This document shows, in pieces, positions 1 to 9,123 of a stretch of DNA of 64,000 bases (positions are counted from its first letter, which is position 1; every line of letters starts with the position of its first letter). A program made the position numbers and the translations under genes. Source of the stretch: Verrucomicrobiaceae bacterium (GTDB lineage: Bacteria; Verrucomicrobiota; Verrucomicrobiia; Verrucomicrobiales; Verrucomicrobiaceae); the NCBI GenBank assembly GCA_016795485.1, contig JAEUHM010000032.1:1-64000 (forward strand), written 5' to 3'. Under the pieces are notes generated by a model. The model ran no database searches and had not been told where the DNA came from. It saw only the letters and a list, made by a program, of their open reading frames with translations.

Positions 1-1
1 C

Positions 2-130
2 GACTACTTTGCCGACTTCTTCGCCAAAACCCCCGACCAACTCGAGGAGCGCATCATCCTCGCACTGCGCTCCTTCTTCCACACCCCTCTCCAAGTCGCT
101 TCCAACTGCTCTATTTCGGCTAACTTCTGA
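2..130 (+). CDS. C-terminal fragment of a gene entering from the left edge, possibly a transposase
   Basis: An open frame enters from the window edge and ends with TGA at 128-130, giving 42 visible residues. The visible part reads TPDQLEERIILALRSFF followed by a short tail. That pattern loosely resembles the C-terminal helix of IS630-type transposases, but this is only an impression. The next frame downstream is the same frame and encodes a beta-barrel protein lacking its N-terminus, so this fragment may be the end of an element inserted into that gene. The family cannot be fixed without the upstream sequence. Confidence 0.4.
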   Translation, partial: DYFADFFAKTPDQLEERIILALRSFFHTPLQVASNCSISANF

Positions 131-832
131 GAGCCACTATATCATCGCATTGATGGCGGATTTGCCACGGGTGCAGGCGATGCTCAACTTTATGCCATGC
201 AGCTACGCTTTGCGTTGACTGATCGGTTGGCATTTATCGCTACCCAAGATGGCTTCTTCAACATCGACCTTGATGCAGGCGCGAGTTTAGACGGATGGAT
301 GGACCTCGCTGCAGGCTTCAAATACGCACTGATCGACGATCCCGCGAATCAGTTCATCCTGACTCCTGGTTTTACCTTCCATATCCCGACGGGAAGTGAA
401 GAGGTGTTCCAAGGTCGTGGAAGTGGTGAGTGGAACGTGTTTGTGTCGGCAGAGAAGGGTTTTGATAACCTACACATTACTGGCAACGTGGGCGCTCGTA
501 TCCCGAATGATTCGGATGAGCAAAGCACGATCCTCCACTATAGCTTGATGGTAGACTACTATGTTCATCAGTATTTCATCCCTTTCGTGGTCGCAAATGG
601 TTGGACGGTGCTTTCGGATGGCAACAACATTCCTCTAACCTCTGAGGGCTATGATGTGATCAACTTCGGATCCTCGCTGGCCGATGGTGTGACGCAAATG
701 ACCGTTGGTGCAGGGTTTCGTTCGCGCTTGACCAAGAACATCGACTTCGGTGCCGCCTATGAGCTTGCAGTGCTTAGTCCTGAGGGCTTAACGGACGATC
801 GTTTTACCTTCGATATCTCGATTCGCTTCTAA
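131..832 (+). pseudogene. outer-membrane beta-barrel protein, 5'-truncated
   Basis: The reading frame continues upstream of the first ATG (197) to the TGA at 128-130, and the upstream residues (GGFATGAGDAQLYAMQLRF) already belong to the barrel family. The signal peptide and first strands are therefore missing. The rest looks like a transporter-type outer-membrane barrel: alternating amphipathic strands, the segment ALTDRLAFIATQDGF, and a terminal strand ending in phenylalanine (FDISIRF), the usual BAM recognition end. A strong terminator follows. The truncation probably came from an insertion whose end is the fragment at 2-130. If translated from 197 the product would lack an export signal, so I call it a pseudogene. 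Confidence 0.6.
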
Positions 833-873
833 GGGGCGAGCGATCACACTTTGTGCGTGTGTGTTAGTAGATT

Positions 874-905
874 GGGCACCTGCCGAAAGGCGGGTGCCCG
901 TTTTT
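874..905 (+). terminator. Rho-independent terminator after the barrel gene
   Basis: An 11-bp stem (GGGCACCTGCC pairing with GGCGGGTGCCC, one G-U pair) closes a GAAA tetraloop and is followed by GTTTTTG. It lies 41 bases after the barrel stop codon. Confidence 0.9.
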
Positions 906-1028
906 GTGGTATTCTGATCCATAAATCACTAATCCAAGCCTCCCCAATGAGTCGATCCAGGGGTGGAATTGGAGTCAATGTCGAGTTGAGTAGTCCGCAG
1001 TTCGGCGCTTCGGTGCGATCCATCGCAA

Positions 1029-2261
1029 ATGCAGGTGCCGAAATCCTCCCACACCCCGGCTATGGGGTTCATTCTCGTTACATTGGTGCTCGATATCTTG
1101 GGCATCGGTTTGATCGTGCCGATCCTGCCCGAACTGGTGAAGTCTATGACAGGCGGCGATACAGCAGCTGCCTCAGACATGTCTGGATGGTTGGGAGCTC
1201 TTTATGCGCTCATGCAGTTTCTCTTTGCGCCGCTTCTTGGCTGTCTTTCAGATAAGGTGGGCCGCCGTCCGGTGATTTTGATTTCTCAGTTCGGACTGGC
1301 GTTGGACTATATTTTGTTGGCATGGGCACCTACGATGAGCTGGTTCTTCGTCGGAAGAATCATAGCGGGCATTACTGGAGCGAACTTTGCTGCTGCTACA
1401 GCTTATGTGGCCGATGTGAGTGCTCCAGAGAAACGCGCCGCAAACTTTGGCCTCATCGGAGCAGCATTTGGAGTTGGATTCATCATTGGGCCGCTGTTGG
1501 GAGGCGTTCTAGGCCAGTGGGGACTGCGAGTGCCATTTCTCGTCGCAGGATGTCTCACTGCGCTCAATTGGGTCTATGGATGCTTTATCTTGCCTGAATC
1601 ACTCAAGATGGAGAACCGGCAGGATTTGAACTGGGAACGGGCAAACCCGCTAGGTGCTTTTTGGGAGTTAACCAAGCGACCTACGGTCTTTAGTCTCGCG
1701 ATGTGTGCATTCTTGTCGTTCGTCGCGCACCAAGTTTATCCAAGTATTTGGGTTCTCTACACGGGCTTTCGATATGGATGGAGCCCAATGCAAAACAGTG
1801 TGTCTCTTGCAGTGGTCGGCGTCTGTGCGGCCGTGGTGCAAGGATGGCTCACCGGCAAAGTGGTGAAGCGTGTTGGAGAGTGGCGCACTGCAGTGATTGG
1901 TTTGCTGGTCACGGCTCTGGGTTACATCGCGTACGGATTGGCGAGTGAGGGATGGATGATCTATCCCTTGGTCGTGCTAGGGTCCATTGGAGGCCTTGCC
2001 GGGCCTGCCGTGCAGGGATTGATCTCCAATTCAGTGGGCGACGATGAACAAGGAGCGGTTCAAGGGGCGATAACAAGTCTTGAGAGCGTATCCGGGGTGG
2101 TTGGCCCTTTGATTGTGACCAGTTTGTTTAGCTATTTCATAAGGCCCACTGCACCGTTCGTTCTACCCGGTGCGCCATTCTTCGTTAGTGCATTAATCGC
2201 GCTCGCGGCGCTTGCGGTAGCCATGTCTGGTCATCGACAAGCCTTGCGGAGACAGGGGTGA
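1029..2261 (+). CDS. MFS drug exporter of the TetA type
   Basis: The 410-residue product has about 12 hydrophobic segments and begins with the [25 protein letters not shown] signature of the DHA1/TetA(C)-like drug:H+ antiporters. MFS motif A is visible as [11 protein letters not shown] at residues 71-81 in the loop between helices 2 and 3. The motif-C-like, glycine-rich stretch [12 protein letters not shown] sits in helix 5. It should work in the inner membrane as a proton-driven exporter. The substrate cannot be read from the sequence, and tetracycline resistance should not be assumed. An internal ATG at 1062 is a possible alternative start. No regulator gene is adjacent. It is convergent with the methyltransferase at 2280 with only 18 bases between stops. 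Confidence 0.85.
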   Translation: MQVPKSSHTPAMGFILVTLVLDILGIGLIVPILPELVKSMTGGDTAAASDMSGWLGALYALMQFLFAPLLGCLSDKVGRRPVILISQFGLALDYILLAWAPTMSWFFVGRIIAGITGANFAAATAYVADVSAPEKRAANFGLIGAAFGVGFIIGPLLGGVLGQWGLRVPFLVAGCLTALNWVYGCFILPESLKMENRQDLNWERANPLGAFWELTKRPTVFSLAMCAFLSFVAHQVYPSIWVLYTGFRYGWSPMQNSVSLAVVGVCAAVVQGWLTGKVVKRVGEWRTAVIGLLVTALGYIAYGLASEGWMIYPLVVLGSIGGLAGPAVQGLISNSVGDDEQGAVQGAITSLESVSGVVGPLIVTSLFSYFIRPTAPFVLPGAPFFVSALIALAALAVAMSGHRQALRRQG

Positions 2262-2279
2262 CGAGCCAATTGGCGTTTT

Positions 2280-3299
2280 TTACTTAGGCCGGCGGGCGAT
2301 GACGATGAAGAAGCCGCCTTCTTTGCCGCCGTTTACGATCATGGCACTCTCGACAAGGAAACGCTCCAGTGGGCCACCGAGGCGGGCGGGCTGGAAGAGC
2401 TTGTGGTCGGGGCTAATGTCGCTTGGGATGGTGCTCTTGGGGATGCTGCTGATGTACTCGAAGTTGATCTGCTTCACCCACTCTGCCACTTCACCGATGG
2501 TGTGCTTGGTCTCGTAGGGGTTCTTGTACTGATCTTGGAACCAGGCCTCTTTTTTCGCGTCACTGACGCTGCGGTTGGTGAGGCGCCAGTCCAGCCACTT
2601 GAGGCGATTGTTAGTTAGGTTGAAGATGTGGCGGCGGGTGTCTGTCCAGAGGCGACCATACCAATGGTAGAGACCTACGATGAGGTAGCCGCCGGGTTTG
2701 ACGAGGGTGGAGATGGTATCGAAGGCTTTATGGCAGTCACTGGTGTGATGAAGCACTCCGTTGGAGATGACGACATCAAAACTGCCGGGCTTGAAGCAGG
2801 GCCTGAAGAGGTTCATCTGCAAAAAGCCCGCACGGTGGATGCCGTGCTTGTTGCGGAACTGATTCCCGAGGCTCAGAGAGTGCATGCACATGTCTGCTCC
2901 GATGACTTGGCGATTGGCTATGGCTAGGAAGTTGCTGAGCTGGCCGGTGCCGCAGCCGCACTCGATGACTCGGGCGCCAAAGGGGAGTTGATCGTCCAGG
3001 AGCTTGGCAAAGATGCCGCGTCGGGCTTTTTCCATCAATGAGCCTACTGAATCGAAGTCATCATAGTTGGGGAAGGGGGTCTTCTCGTAGAAGGCCTTCA
3101 TTTTCTCCGTGATGTCGGCTTGGCCGGGTGCCCAGTCGTTGGGCATGAAGAGCTGGGGCAGTCCATCGGTGATGGGATACTCATGACCGCAGGTGCCGGC
3201 GCATTTGACGATGCCTTCTACCTTAACTTCCAAGCTGCCTGAGCAAGCTGGGCAGCACATGATATCAAGGTGGTTCTGCAGGGGCGGCGGGATGTTCAT
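2280..3299 (-). CDS. SAM-dependent methyltransferase with N-terminal zinc ribbon
   Basis: I place the start at the ATG at 3297-3299, which overlaps the stop of the upstream SGNH gene (ATGA), giving about 339 residues. The N-terminus carries a Trm112-like zinc ribbon (CCPAC, then CAGTC). The class I methyltransferase fold follows: motif I VIECGCGTGQLS, an acidic end of strand 2 (IGAD), and the motif IV/V region SFDVVISNGVLHHT. The C-terminal 100 residues are family-specific. It is the last gene of the minus-strand carbamoyltransferase module. By position it may methylate the same sugar or small molecule that the carbamoyltransferase modifies; that is inference. Confidence 0.75.
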   Translation of the reverse strand: MNIPPPLQNHLDIMCCPACSGSLEVKVEGIVKCAGTCGHEYPITDGLPQLFMPNDWAPGQADITEKMKAFYEKTPFPNYDDFDSVGSLMEKARRGIFAKLLDDQLPFGARVIECGCGTGQLSNFLAIANRQVIGADMCMHSLSLGNQFRNKHGIHRAGFLQMNLFRPCFKPGSFDVVISNGVLHHTSDCHKAFDTISTLVKPGGYLIVGLYHWYGRLWTDTRRHIFNLTNNRLKWLDWRLTNRSVSDAKKEAWFQDQYKNPYETKHTIGEVAEWVKQINFEYISSIPKSTIPSDISPDHKLFQPARLGGPLERFLVESAMIVNGGKEGGFFIVIARRPK

Positions 3300-4735
3300 G
3301 GCAGAGGTGGAAGCTTCTGGAGGATGGCCTTGGCGATGGCCTGACAAGCGGCGGAGTTGTAGTGAGCAGCGTCCACGTAGCCTGTCTTGGTGATGGGGGC
3401 TGGCTCTACGATGTCGTGGAAGTGCTTGAGCTTGCCACTGGTGACAAGCTGTCGTGCGCTATCCATGAGGGCCTTGGTGGAGAGATAATAGGGATGGGTG
3501 GTGAGTTGCACGCCTTCCTTTAAGAAGGGGTTCTGTTCAGAAAGGGAACCCATGGGCTGTAGGAAGACATGCACGTCAAATCCATACGCAGCGGCTAGCT
3601 TGCCCAGGAAGTCATCATTGGCAGTGTAGTAGGTCTCCAAGCGCTGCTTTTGCCGCTCAATGTCTTTTAAGAAGGCGGCGTGGTCGAACTGACGAGTGCG
3701 GACAAACTGGAAGTGTCGGCTGGGCTGCTGGTGATAGGCGCTTTTGGCATTAAACAGGTCCTCATGGCCCTCAGCGGTGAGCGTTGGCTCTGGCGGTGGC
3801 ATATTGCCTTCCTGCCAGCGGATGAGGCTGTCTATGACGGGGAGCTTGCGCACGATGCCAAGGCCACTGCCGGAGATGAAGCGCTCGATACTATAGGCGG
3901 CAGAGTAGGCGTGAATGCTCTTGGCGGGCATCTCGACGGGATGGAAGTCGGACGAGCGCAGAGAGGTGAAGTCGTTCCAGCCATCGAGGAAAATCACGCG
4001 CTTGGGTTTGAAGCCTTTGCGCAGAAGGAGGAGGAGCTTGTTGATCTCCAGGTTCTGATTGTAGGAGGGGACACCGAAGTTGAGGTAGTGCCGGGGTTTA
4101 TCGAGTTGGTTGAGATGGGCGCTGACGGTCTGGTCGCCCGGGAGATTGGCTCCGAACATGGTGGAGCCGCCAAAAAGCCAGACAGAACCGTCTTTGAGGA
4201 AAGTGGCGAGCTGTGCGGGATCGAGTGACTGGTCTAGGCGCACACCTTCCAGACCGGTCTGGTAGTGCTTGGTGCTGATGAGCGGTGCTACATACTCCAG
4301 AGTTGGATGGTGGCTGCTGCTGGGGGGATTGATGAGTTCCTGGATGTCTGCATCGGTGAGACCGGGATAGATTTTCTGCCGCAGGAAGTCGGGATTGTCG
4401 CTGAAGAGATGAACGGGGTCGTGGAAAAGCTCCCGCAGGTTCACATCGAGTGGCGCTGGCTTGGGCAGGAGCCAGCAGAGGATGTTTACCAGAATGAAAA
4501 GTAGCGAAAAGTTGAACACCTGTGCGGCGGCAAACCGATAACAACCAACTGCCCACTCACCCACGCTGCTGCCGGAGCCTCCTTTAACAAAGGCGTGCGC
4601 ACCATAGCCAAGTGAGAGCAGCGCCCCGATGGCGGACAGCGCCCGCAATCCCAGCCCGCGACCTAAGACAGCAGCGAGCAGCAAAACCAGGCCAAAAGCC
4701 AGGAGGATGAGGCCAAGTTTCTTCAGCGCACTCAC
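3296..4735 (-). CDS. membrane-anchored SGNH/GDSL-type hydrolase
   Basis: The start is taken as GTG at 4733-4735, which puts a hydrophobic segment at the N-terminus and leaves 8 bases after the DUF5989 stop; upstream starts would overlap that gene. Three hydrophobic segments (roughly residues 5-25, 30-50 and 70-90) precede an exported SGNH domain. The blocks are complete: GGSTMFG (nucleophile serine), a block II glycine in NFGVPSYNQN, block III GWND, and DAAH near the C-terminus. The family covers esterases, acetyl-xylan esterases and acyltransferases. It sits between DUF5989 and the methyltransferase with short or overlapping junctions, so it very likely belongs to the carbamoyltransferase module. 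Its substrate is unknown. Confidence 0.7.
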   Translation of the reverse strand: MSALKKLGLILLAFGLVLLLAAVLGRGLGLRALSAIGALLSLGYGAHAFVKGGSGSSVGEWAVGCYRFAAAQVFNFSLLFILVNILCWLLPKPAPLDVNLRELFHDPVHLFSDNPDFLRQKIYPGLTDADIQELINPPSSSHHPTLEYVAPLISTKHYQTGLEGVRLDQSLDPAQLATFLKDGSVWLFGGSTMFGANLPGDQTVSAHLNQLDKPRHYLNFGVPSYNQNLEINKLLLLLRKGFKPKRVIFLDGWNDFTSLRSSDFHPVEMPAKSIHAYSAAYSIERFISGSGLGIVRKLPVIDSLIRWQEGNMPPPEPTLTAEGHEDLFNAKSAYHQQPSRHFQFVRTRQFDHAAFLKDIERQKQRLETYYTANDDFLGKLAAAYGFDVHVFLQPMGSLSEQNPFLKEGVQLTTHPYYLSTKALMDSARQLVTSGKLKHFHDIVEPAPITKTGYVDAAHYNSAACQAIAKAILQKLPPLP

Positions 4736-4743
4736 TCGGGCAC

Positions 4744-4902
4744 TTAGAACAGTGTGTAGATGAAAGGAGCTAGCGCTGAACCCTTGGCAAACACCAGGAT
4801 GACGCCGAGCAGCAGAAGCAGCAGCACGATGGGGATCAACCACCAGCGGCCTGTCTTGGTAAGGAAGCCGAGGAACTGCTTGATGATGCGGAACTTGTTC
4901 AT
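4744..4902 (-). CDS. DUF5989 family small membrane protein
   Basis: This is a 52-residue gene from ATG (4900-4902) to TAA (4744-4746). The product starts MNKFRIIKQFLGFLTKTGRWW, then a single membrane helix (LIPIVLLLLLLGVILVF), and ends AKGSALAPFIYTLF. The order FLGFL, WW, helix, GSA-APFIYTLF is the pattern I know for DUF5989, the small protein that accompanies SxtJ and NodU-type carbamoyltransferases. It lies 15 bases after sxtJ and 8 bases before the SGNH gene. Its size and place correspond to SxtK in the saxitoxin cluster, but homology to SxtK is inferred from position, not shown. Confidence 0.8.
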   Translation of the reverse strand: MNKFRIIKQFLGFLTKTGRWWLIPIVLLLLLLGVILVFAKGSALAPFIYTLF

Positions 4903-4917
4903 GGAGAGAGTGTGGGA

Positions 4918-5349
4918 CTAATAAAGCTGCTCGTAGGATTCGCGGGTGGGTGCCTTGCGTTCAATCCAAAGGCTGCCTTCACGCGGTTTGTTCCTCATTT
5001 TGGTAAAAGGGAGGCCCAGCACACGGCCAAGGATGCCAAACGGCACAAAGATGCAAAAGAACATCAAGGTGAGGATAATGCGGGAGACAATGCCTCCTAG
5101 GAAGAACGCCATTGTCATCCACAGACTGTAGGGCACGCGTAGGAGCTTGGGCGCCAGCAGGCCGAGCACGAAGAGCGGCACACCTGGGATGATCAAAACA
5201 GGCACGAAGATGGAATCAGGCCGCTTCCACAACACGAGTAATCCCAGTGCCAGGAATACGCCGCCGACTACTAGGCCGAACTTCCGCAGCCCTTTGGCGG
5301 AGAAGTCCAGTGCGCGCACTTCATCTGGTATGTCTTTAATCCAGCTCAT
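4918..5349 (-). CDS. SxtJ family membrane protein
   Basis: The 143-residue protein starts MSWIKDIPDEVRALDFSAKG and has about three hydrophobic segments (residues 24-42, 48-66 and 78-105), then a polar tail (LGLPFTKMRNKPREGSLWIERK). This is the layout of SxtJ, a protein of unknown function encoded next to NodU/CmcH carbamoyltransferases. The ATG lies 14 bases inside the end of the carbamoyltransferase gene, so the two are translationally coupled. A role as membrane partner of the carbamoyltransferase is plausible but unproven. Confidence 0.8.
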   Translation of the reverse strand: MSWIKDIPDEVRALDFSAKGLRKFGLVVGGVFLALGLLVLWKRPDSIFVPVLIIPGVPLFVLGLLAPKLLRVPYSLWMTMAFFLGGIVSRIILTLMFFCIFVPFGILGRVLGLPFTKMRNKPREGSLWIERKAPTRESYEQLY

Positions 5350-7162
5350 AAGTTGATTGCCAGTTGATGTTATCGTGGAACACAGGTTGCTCGGTCTTGG
5401 TCAGCAGGTAGCTGCCGAGCACAAGGTTATCCATCTCCGTGCGCATGAAGCAGCGGTAGGCATCCATGGGACTCTCTACAATGGGTTCGCCACGGACATT
5501 GAAGGAAGTGTTCACCAGCACGGGGCAGCCGGTGAGTTTGTCGAACTCCTGCAGCAGCTTGTAATACACTGGATTAACCTCTTCCGTGACCGTCTGCACA
5601 CGCGCGGAGTAATCCACATGCGTCACTGCAGGGATGGAAGAGCGGGGGACGTTGAGTTTCTCTATGCCCCACAGCGCTTCTTCTTCAGCACTCATGGAGC
5701 GGCGGATGTTTTCCTTCACGGGAGCCACGATGAGCATGTAGGGGCTCGCGCGATCCAGTTCAAACCAATCGCCAACTTTCTCTGCAAGCACGGAGGGTGC
5801 GAACGGACGGAAGCTCTCGCGGAACTTGATCTTGAGGTTCATCTTCTTCTGCATCTCAGGCGAGCGAGGATCGCCAAGAATAGACCGACCACCCAGAGCG
5901 CGTGGTCCGAACTCCATGCGGCCATTGAACCAGCCTACGACATTGCCCTCGGAGAGGACTTGGGCCGTGCGTGCAGTGAGTTCTTCGGTGCTGAGCTTCA
6001 CGGCGGGCAGGTTGTGTTCTTTTAAGAAAGCAGCCACCTCGTCATCCGAGTAAGCATTGCCCAAGTAGCTACCCTTCATCTGATCCTTGCCGTTCTTTGG
6101 CTTGGCGGGCTTCTCATGGTAGTGATGCCAGCCGATGTAAGCCGCGCCCAAGGCACCACCAGCGTCACCCGCCGAGGGTTGGATCCAGATGTCGTCAAAG
6201 ATGCCACTGCGGAGGAGCTTGCCATTCGCCACACAGTTCAGCGCTACACCACCAGCCAGGCACAGGTAGCGCTCGCCGGTTTCCTTGCGCACATGAGCGG
6301 CCATTTTCATGACGATCTCTTCCACCACTTCCTGCACGGAGCGGGCGAGGTCCATTTCCTCCTGACCCAGGCGAGACTCTGCCTGACGCGGTGGACGGCC
6401 AAACAACTCGTCCATCTTCGGACTCGTCATGGTGAGACCCGCGCAGTAGTTGAAATACTCCTGATTCATGGAGAACGAGCCGTCCTCACGGATGTCCACC
6501 AGATGGTCGCGGATTTGCTTCACATACTTCGGCTCACCATACGGAGCCAGGCCCATGACCTTGTATTCGCCGGAGTTGACCTTGAAGCCCGTGAAGTAAG
6601 TGATGGCGGAGTAGAGCAGCCCCAGGGAGTGCGGGAAGTGCATCTCCTTCATGACGTTGAGCTTGTTGCCATCACCTACACCGTAGGAACTCGTAGCCCA
6701 CTCGCCCACGCCATCTATCGTTAGCACTGCTGCACGATCAAACGGCGAGGGAAAGAAAGCCGAGGCCGCATGGCTCTCATGGTGATCTGCAAACAACAGT
6801 GGCCGACTTGCACCCAGAGCATCCTCCACCATGCCGGGAATCCACAGCTTCTCCGTGATCCAGGTGGGGATGGCCATCATGAAGGCTTGCAGACCCTTCG
6901 GCACGAAAGCCAGATGCGTGTCCAGGATGCGGGCAAACTTCGTGAAAGGCTTCTCATAGAAGACCACGGAGTCGATTTGATCCACCGTGATGCCGCCCAC
7001 CTTCAGACAGGCTTCCACCGCCTTTTTCGGGAAGCCATGATCATGCTTTTTTCGAGTGAAACGCTCCTCCTGAGCCGCTGCCACGATCTCACCGTCTCGC
7101 AGCAATGCAGCCGCTGAGTCGTGGTAAAAAGCCGATATGCCGAGGATATTCATGAACTTCAT
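5336..7162 (-). CDS. NodU/CmcH/SxtI-type carbamoyltransferase
   Basis: The 608-residue product begins MKFMNILGISAFYHDSAAALL, so the true start is the ATG at 7160-7162 or 7151-7153. The N-terminal half is a Kae1-like ATPase domain. HHESHA (about residue 125) supplies the metal-binding histidines, and LTIDGVGEW and LAGGVALNC are nucleotide-binding segments. The C-terminal domain has GRMEFGPRALGGRSILGDPR and LVNTSFNVRGEPI. Members transfer a carbamoyl group from carbamoyl phosphate, through carbamoyl-AMP, to a sugar or natural-product hydroxyl. SxtJ, DUF5989, an SGNH hydrolase and a methyltransferase follow on the same strand. The acceptor is unknown. Confidence 0.9.
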   Translation of the reverse strand: MKFMNILGISAFYHDSAAALLRDGEIVAAAQEERFTRKKHDHGFPKKAVEACLKVGGITVDQIDSVVFYEKPFTKFARILDTHLAFVPKGLQAFMMAIPTWITEKLWIPGMVEDALGASRPLLFADHHESHAASAFFPSPFDRAAVLTIDGVGEWATSSYGVGDGNKLNVMKEMHFPHSLGLLYSAITYFTGFKVNSGEYKVMGLAPYGEPKYVKQIRDHLVDIREDGSFSMNQEYFNYCAGLTMTSPKMDELFGRPPRQAESRLGQEEMDLARSVQEVVEEIVMKMAAHVRKETGERYLCLAGGVALNCVANGKLLRSGIFDDIWIQPSAGDAGGALGAAYIGWHHYHEKPAKPKNGKDQMKGSYLGNAYSDDEVAAFLKEHNLPAVKLSTEELTARTAQVLSEGNVVGWFNGRMEFGPRALGGRSILGDPRSPEMQKKMNLKIKFRESFRPFAPSVLAEKVGDWFELDRASPYMLIVAPVKENIRRSMSAEEEALWGIEKLNVPRSSIPAVTHVDYSARVQTVTEEVNPVYYKLLQEFDKLTGCPVLVNTSFNVRGEPIVESPMDAYRCFMRTEMDNLVLGSYLLTKTEQPVFHDNINWQSTYELD

Positions 7163-7214
7163 TCGTAACCGGATCGACTCTCAGCACAAATGTTTTTGCT
7201 TGAGCCAACGTAAG

Positions 7215-9050
7215 TTACGTATCCTTGGCGGCTTCAGAAGAGGCCTGATCTTTTTCAAAAAGCTGTGCCAGTTGAATCCTACGTTCCCTCACCACTCGGG
7301 CATACGCCGTGTCGTCATCTTGGACGGGCACTAATAGGTGAATGGTCTCGTTGTCATAGTCCCGCCACTTCTTCCTGGCACGCTCCATGGTGTCAGCGTT
7401 CTTGCCCAGAAGCGAGAGAGCGCGGACACCCAGTTCCAGAGCGCTGTGCATTTGCTCATGGACCATGTCCGCTGTCTCGATTCCTAACGAGAGCAGTTCA
7501 AACCGGTGATCGTAGTCAATGGCGCGGGCCAGAATGCGCAGTTTGGGATAGCGCTCTCGCACCTCCGATACCAAGCGGGCCACTTTAGCCCGGTCACCAA
7601 GGCTAATGATCAGCATTCTTGCCTCAGCGATCCCGGCTGAGTGGAGTAGATCCATCCGTGTGGCGTCCCCGTAGCAGACCTTGAAGCCGAACGATCTCAG
7701 CATGTCCACGTGGTCGGGATCGCTTTCCAGAACGGTCACTTTGATGCCTTGAGACATCATGAACCGGCCAATGAAGTTCCCAAATCGACCAAAGCCAGCC
7801 ATGATCACGGGTGCATCGGTTTGGTCAATGGTGTCTGGTTCGCGATCCGGCGTGCTGACCGAGGTGTAGCGAGGCGCAATGACACGTTCGTAGAGCAGGA
7901 AGAGCAGGGGAGTTATGGCCATGGACAGCGCGACCACTGCGACGAGCATTTTTGACGTTTGTTCGGAGAGTATGCTCTGCTGGACCGACATCGAGAGGAG
8001 GGCAAAAGCAAACTCTCCACCTTGAGCCAGCGAAAGGGATAGCAACCAGCGATGGCTTCCGTCGACCTTCAAAAACGAGGTGATCGTGAATACCACCGAG
8101 GCCTTTACTAGGATCAAACCCACGACTAAGCAGGTGATCGTGCCTGGGTTTGAAGCAATGACCTGAAAGTCCAAGGATGCCCCAACGGCGAGGAAGAACA
8201 GGCCAAGAAGGAGGCCTTTGAATGGCTCGAGGTTGCTTTCCAGTTCGTGCTTATAATGGCTTCCCGCGAGAACAACGCCCGCTACGAATGCACCCAGAGC
8301 GGGGCTGAGGCCCACTTCGGTCATCATCAGAGCCACTCCCACGATCAAAAGCAACGCTGCTGCTGTCAATAGCTCACGCAGGCCAGTTTTCGCAAGAACG
8401 GCAAATCCCTTTGGGACGAGAAACTGCCCTGTTGCCACGATAATGGCTACGGCACTGAGCGTCACCAGCGGACGAGCCCAGTGTGGCAGTTGGTGGATTA
8501 TCCCGTGGGCTCCGGCCGCTGTGTCTCCGCTTGCGAGGAGTGGGAAGACCGCAAGCATCGGAATAACGGAAATGTCCTGGAACAGCAGAACTGCAAACGA
8601 GTCAGAACCAGCATCCGTGCGAATAAGAGCCTTTTCCTGTAGTGTTTGGAGCACCAACGCCGTAGACGAAAGCGCGAGCATCATGCCCATGGCCAGCGCT
8701 GGCTTGATTCCCACGCCACAGGCAATCGCGATGCCCATGACGGCAGTTGTTGTGCCGATAACCTGTGCGCCTCCCAATCCAAAAATGGGTCCACGCATGC
8801 GCCACAGCCTTGATGGTTCCAGTTCCAGGCCGATCATGAACAACATGATCACCACACCAAACTCAGCAAAATGCATCGCTTCCTCACCTTGCTCACCACC
8901 AACCCACCCCAGAGCAAAAGGGCCAATCACGGCCCCTCCAATCAGGTAGCCAAGCACTGAGCCTAGCCCAAGCTTGTGTGCGATTGGCACCATGAACACC
9001 GCTGTGGCGAGGTAAATGAACGCGGAGAAGAAGAAACCAGAGTCGTGCAT
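7215..9050 (-). CDS. KefB/KefC-type monovalent cation:proton antiporter (CPA2)
   Basis: The start is taken at ATG 9048-9050 (MHDSGFFFSAFIYLATAVF), typical for the family; an upstream ATG at 9116 would add 22 atypical residues. About 12 membrane helices fill residues 1-380. They include the CPA2 segment SSTALVLQTL and FQDISVIPML. A cytosolic TrkA-N Rossmann domain follows (PVIMAGFGRFGNFIGRF, then VLESDPDHVDMLRSFG and CYGDATRMD). The protein should exchange K+ or Na+ for H+ with nucleotide or thiol gating. It lies 52 bases upstream of the carbamoyltransferase on the same strand, so co-transcription is possible though a functional link is not evident. Confidence 0.9.
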   Translation of the reverse strand: MHDSGFFFSAFIYLATAVFMVPIAHKLGLGSVLGYLIGGAVIGPFALGWVGGEQGEEAMHFAEFGVVIMLFMIGLELEPSRLWRMRGPIFGLGGAQVIGTTTAVMGIAIACGVGIKPALAMGMMLALSSTALVLQTLQEKALIRTDAGSDSFAVLLFQDISVIPMLAVFPLLASGDTAAGAHGIIHQLPHWARPLVTLSAVAIIVATGQFLVPKGFAVLAKTGLRELLTAAALLLIVGVALMMTEVGLSPALGAFVAGVVLAGSHYKHELESNLEPFKGLLLGLFFLAVGASLDFQVIASNPGTITCLVVGLILVKASVVFTITSFLKVDGSHRWLLSLSLAQGGEFAFALLSMSVQQSILSEQTSKMLVAVVALSMAITPLLFLLYERVIAPRYTSVSTPDREPDTIDQTDAPVIMAGFGRFGNFIGRFMMSQGIKVTVLESDPDHVDMLRSFGFKVCYGDATRMDLLHSAGIAEARMLIISLGDRAKVARLVSEVRERYPKLRILARAIDYDHRFELLSLGIETADMVHEQMHSALELGVRALSLLGKNADTMERARKKWRDYDNETIHLLVPVQDDDTAYARVVRERRIQLAQLFEKDQASSEAAKDT

Positions 9051-9123
9051 GAGAGCTAGCCGCTCATACTTGCGCCAATCGACCCCTTCAAGCAGAAGGC
9101 ATGGAAGTCCTGGCATTCTGGTA

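Noticed and set aside
929-1180. Minus-strand frame upstream of and overlapping the MFS gene
   Set aside because: It overlaps the conserved start of the MFS protein and has no recognisable domain.
2262-2279. Possible terminator (GCCAATTGGC then six T) between MFS and methyltransferase
   Set aside because: The palindrome leaves at most a 3-bp stem with a four-base loop, too weak for a confident call.
7208-7220. 13-bp palindrome (ACGTAA, one base, TTACGT) at the end of the antiporter gene
   Set aside because: Short, overlaps the stop codon, has no T-run and no promoter around it; likely chance.
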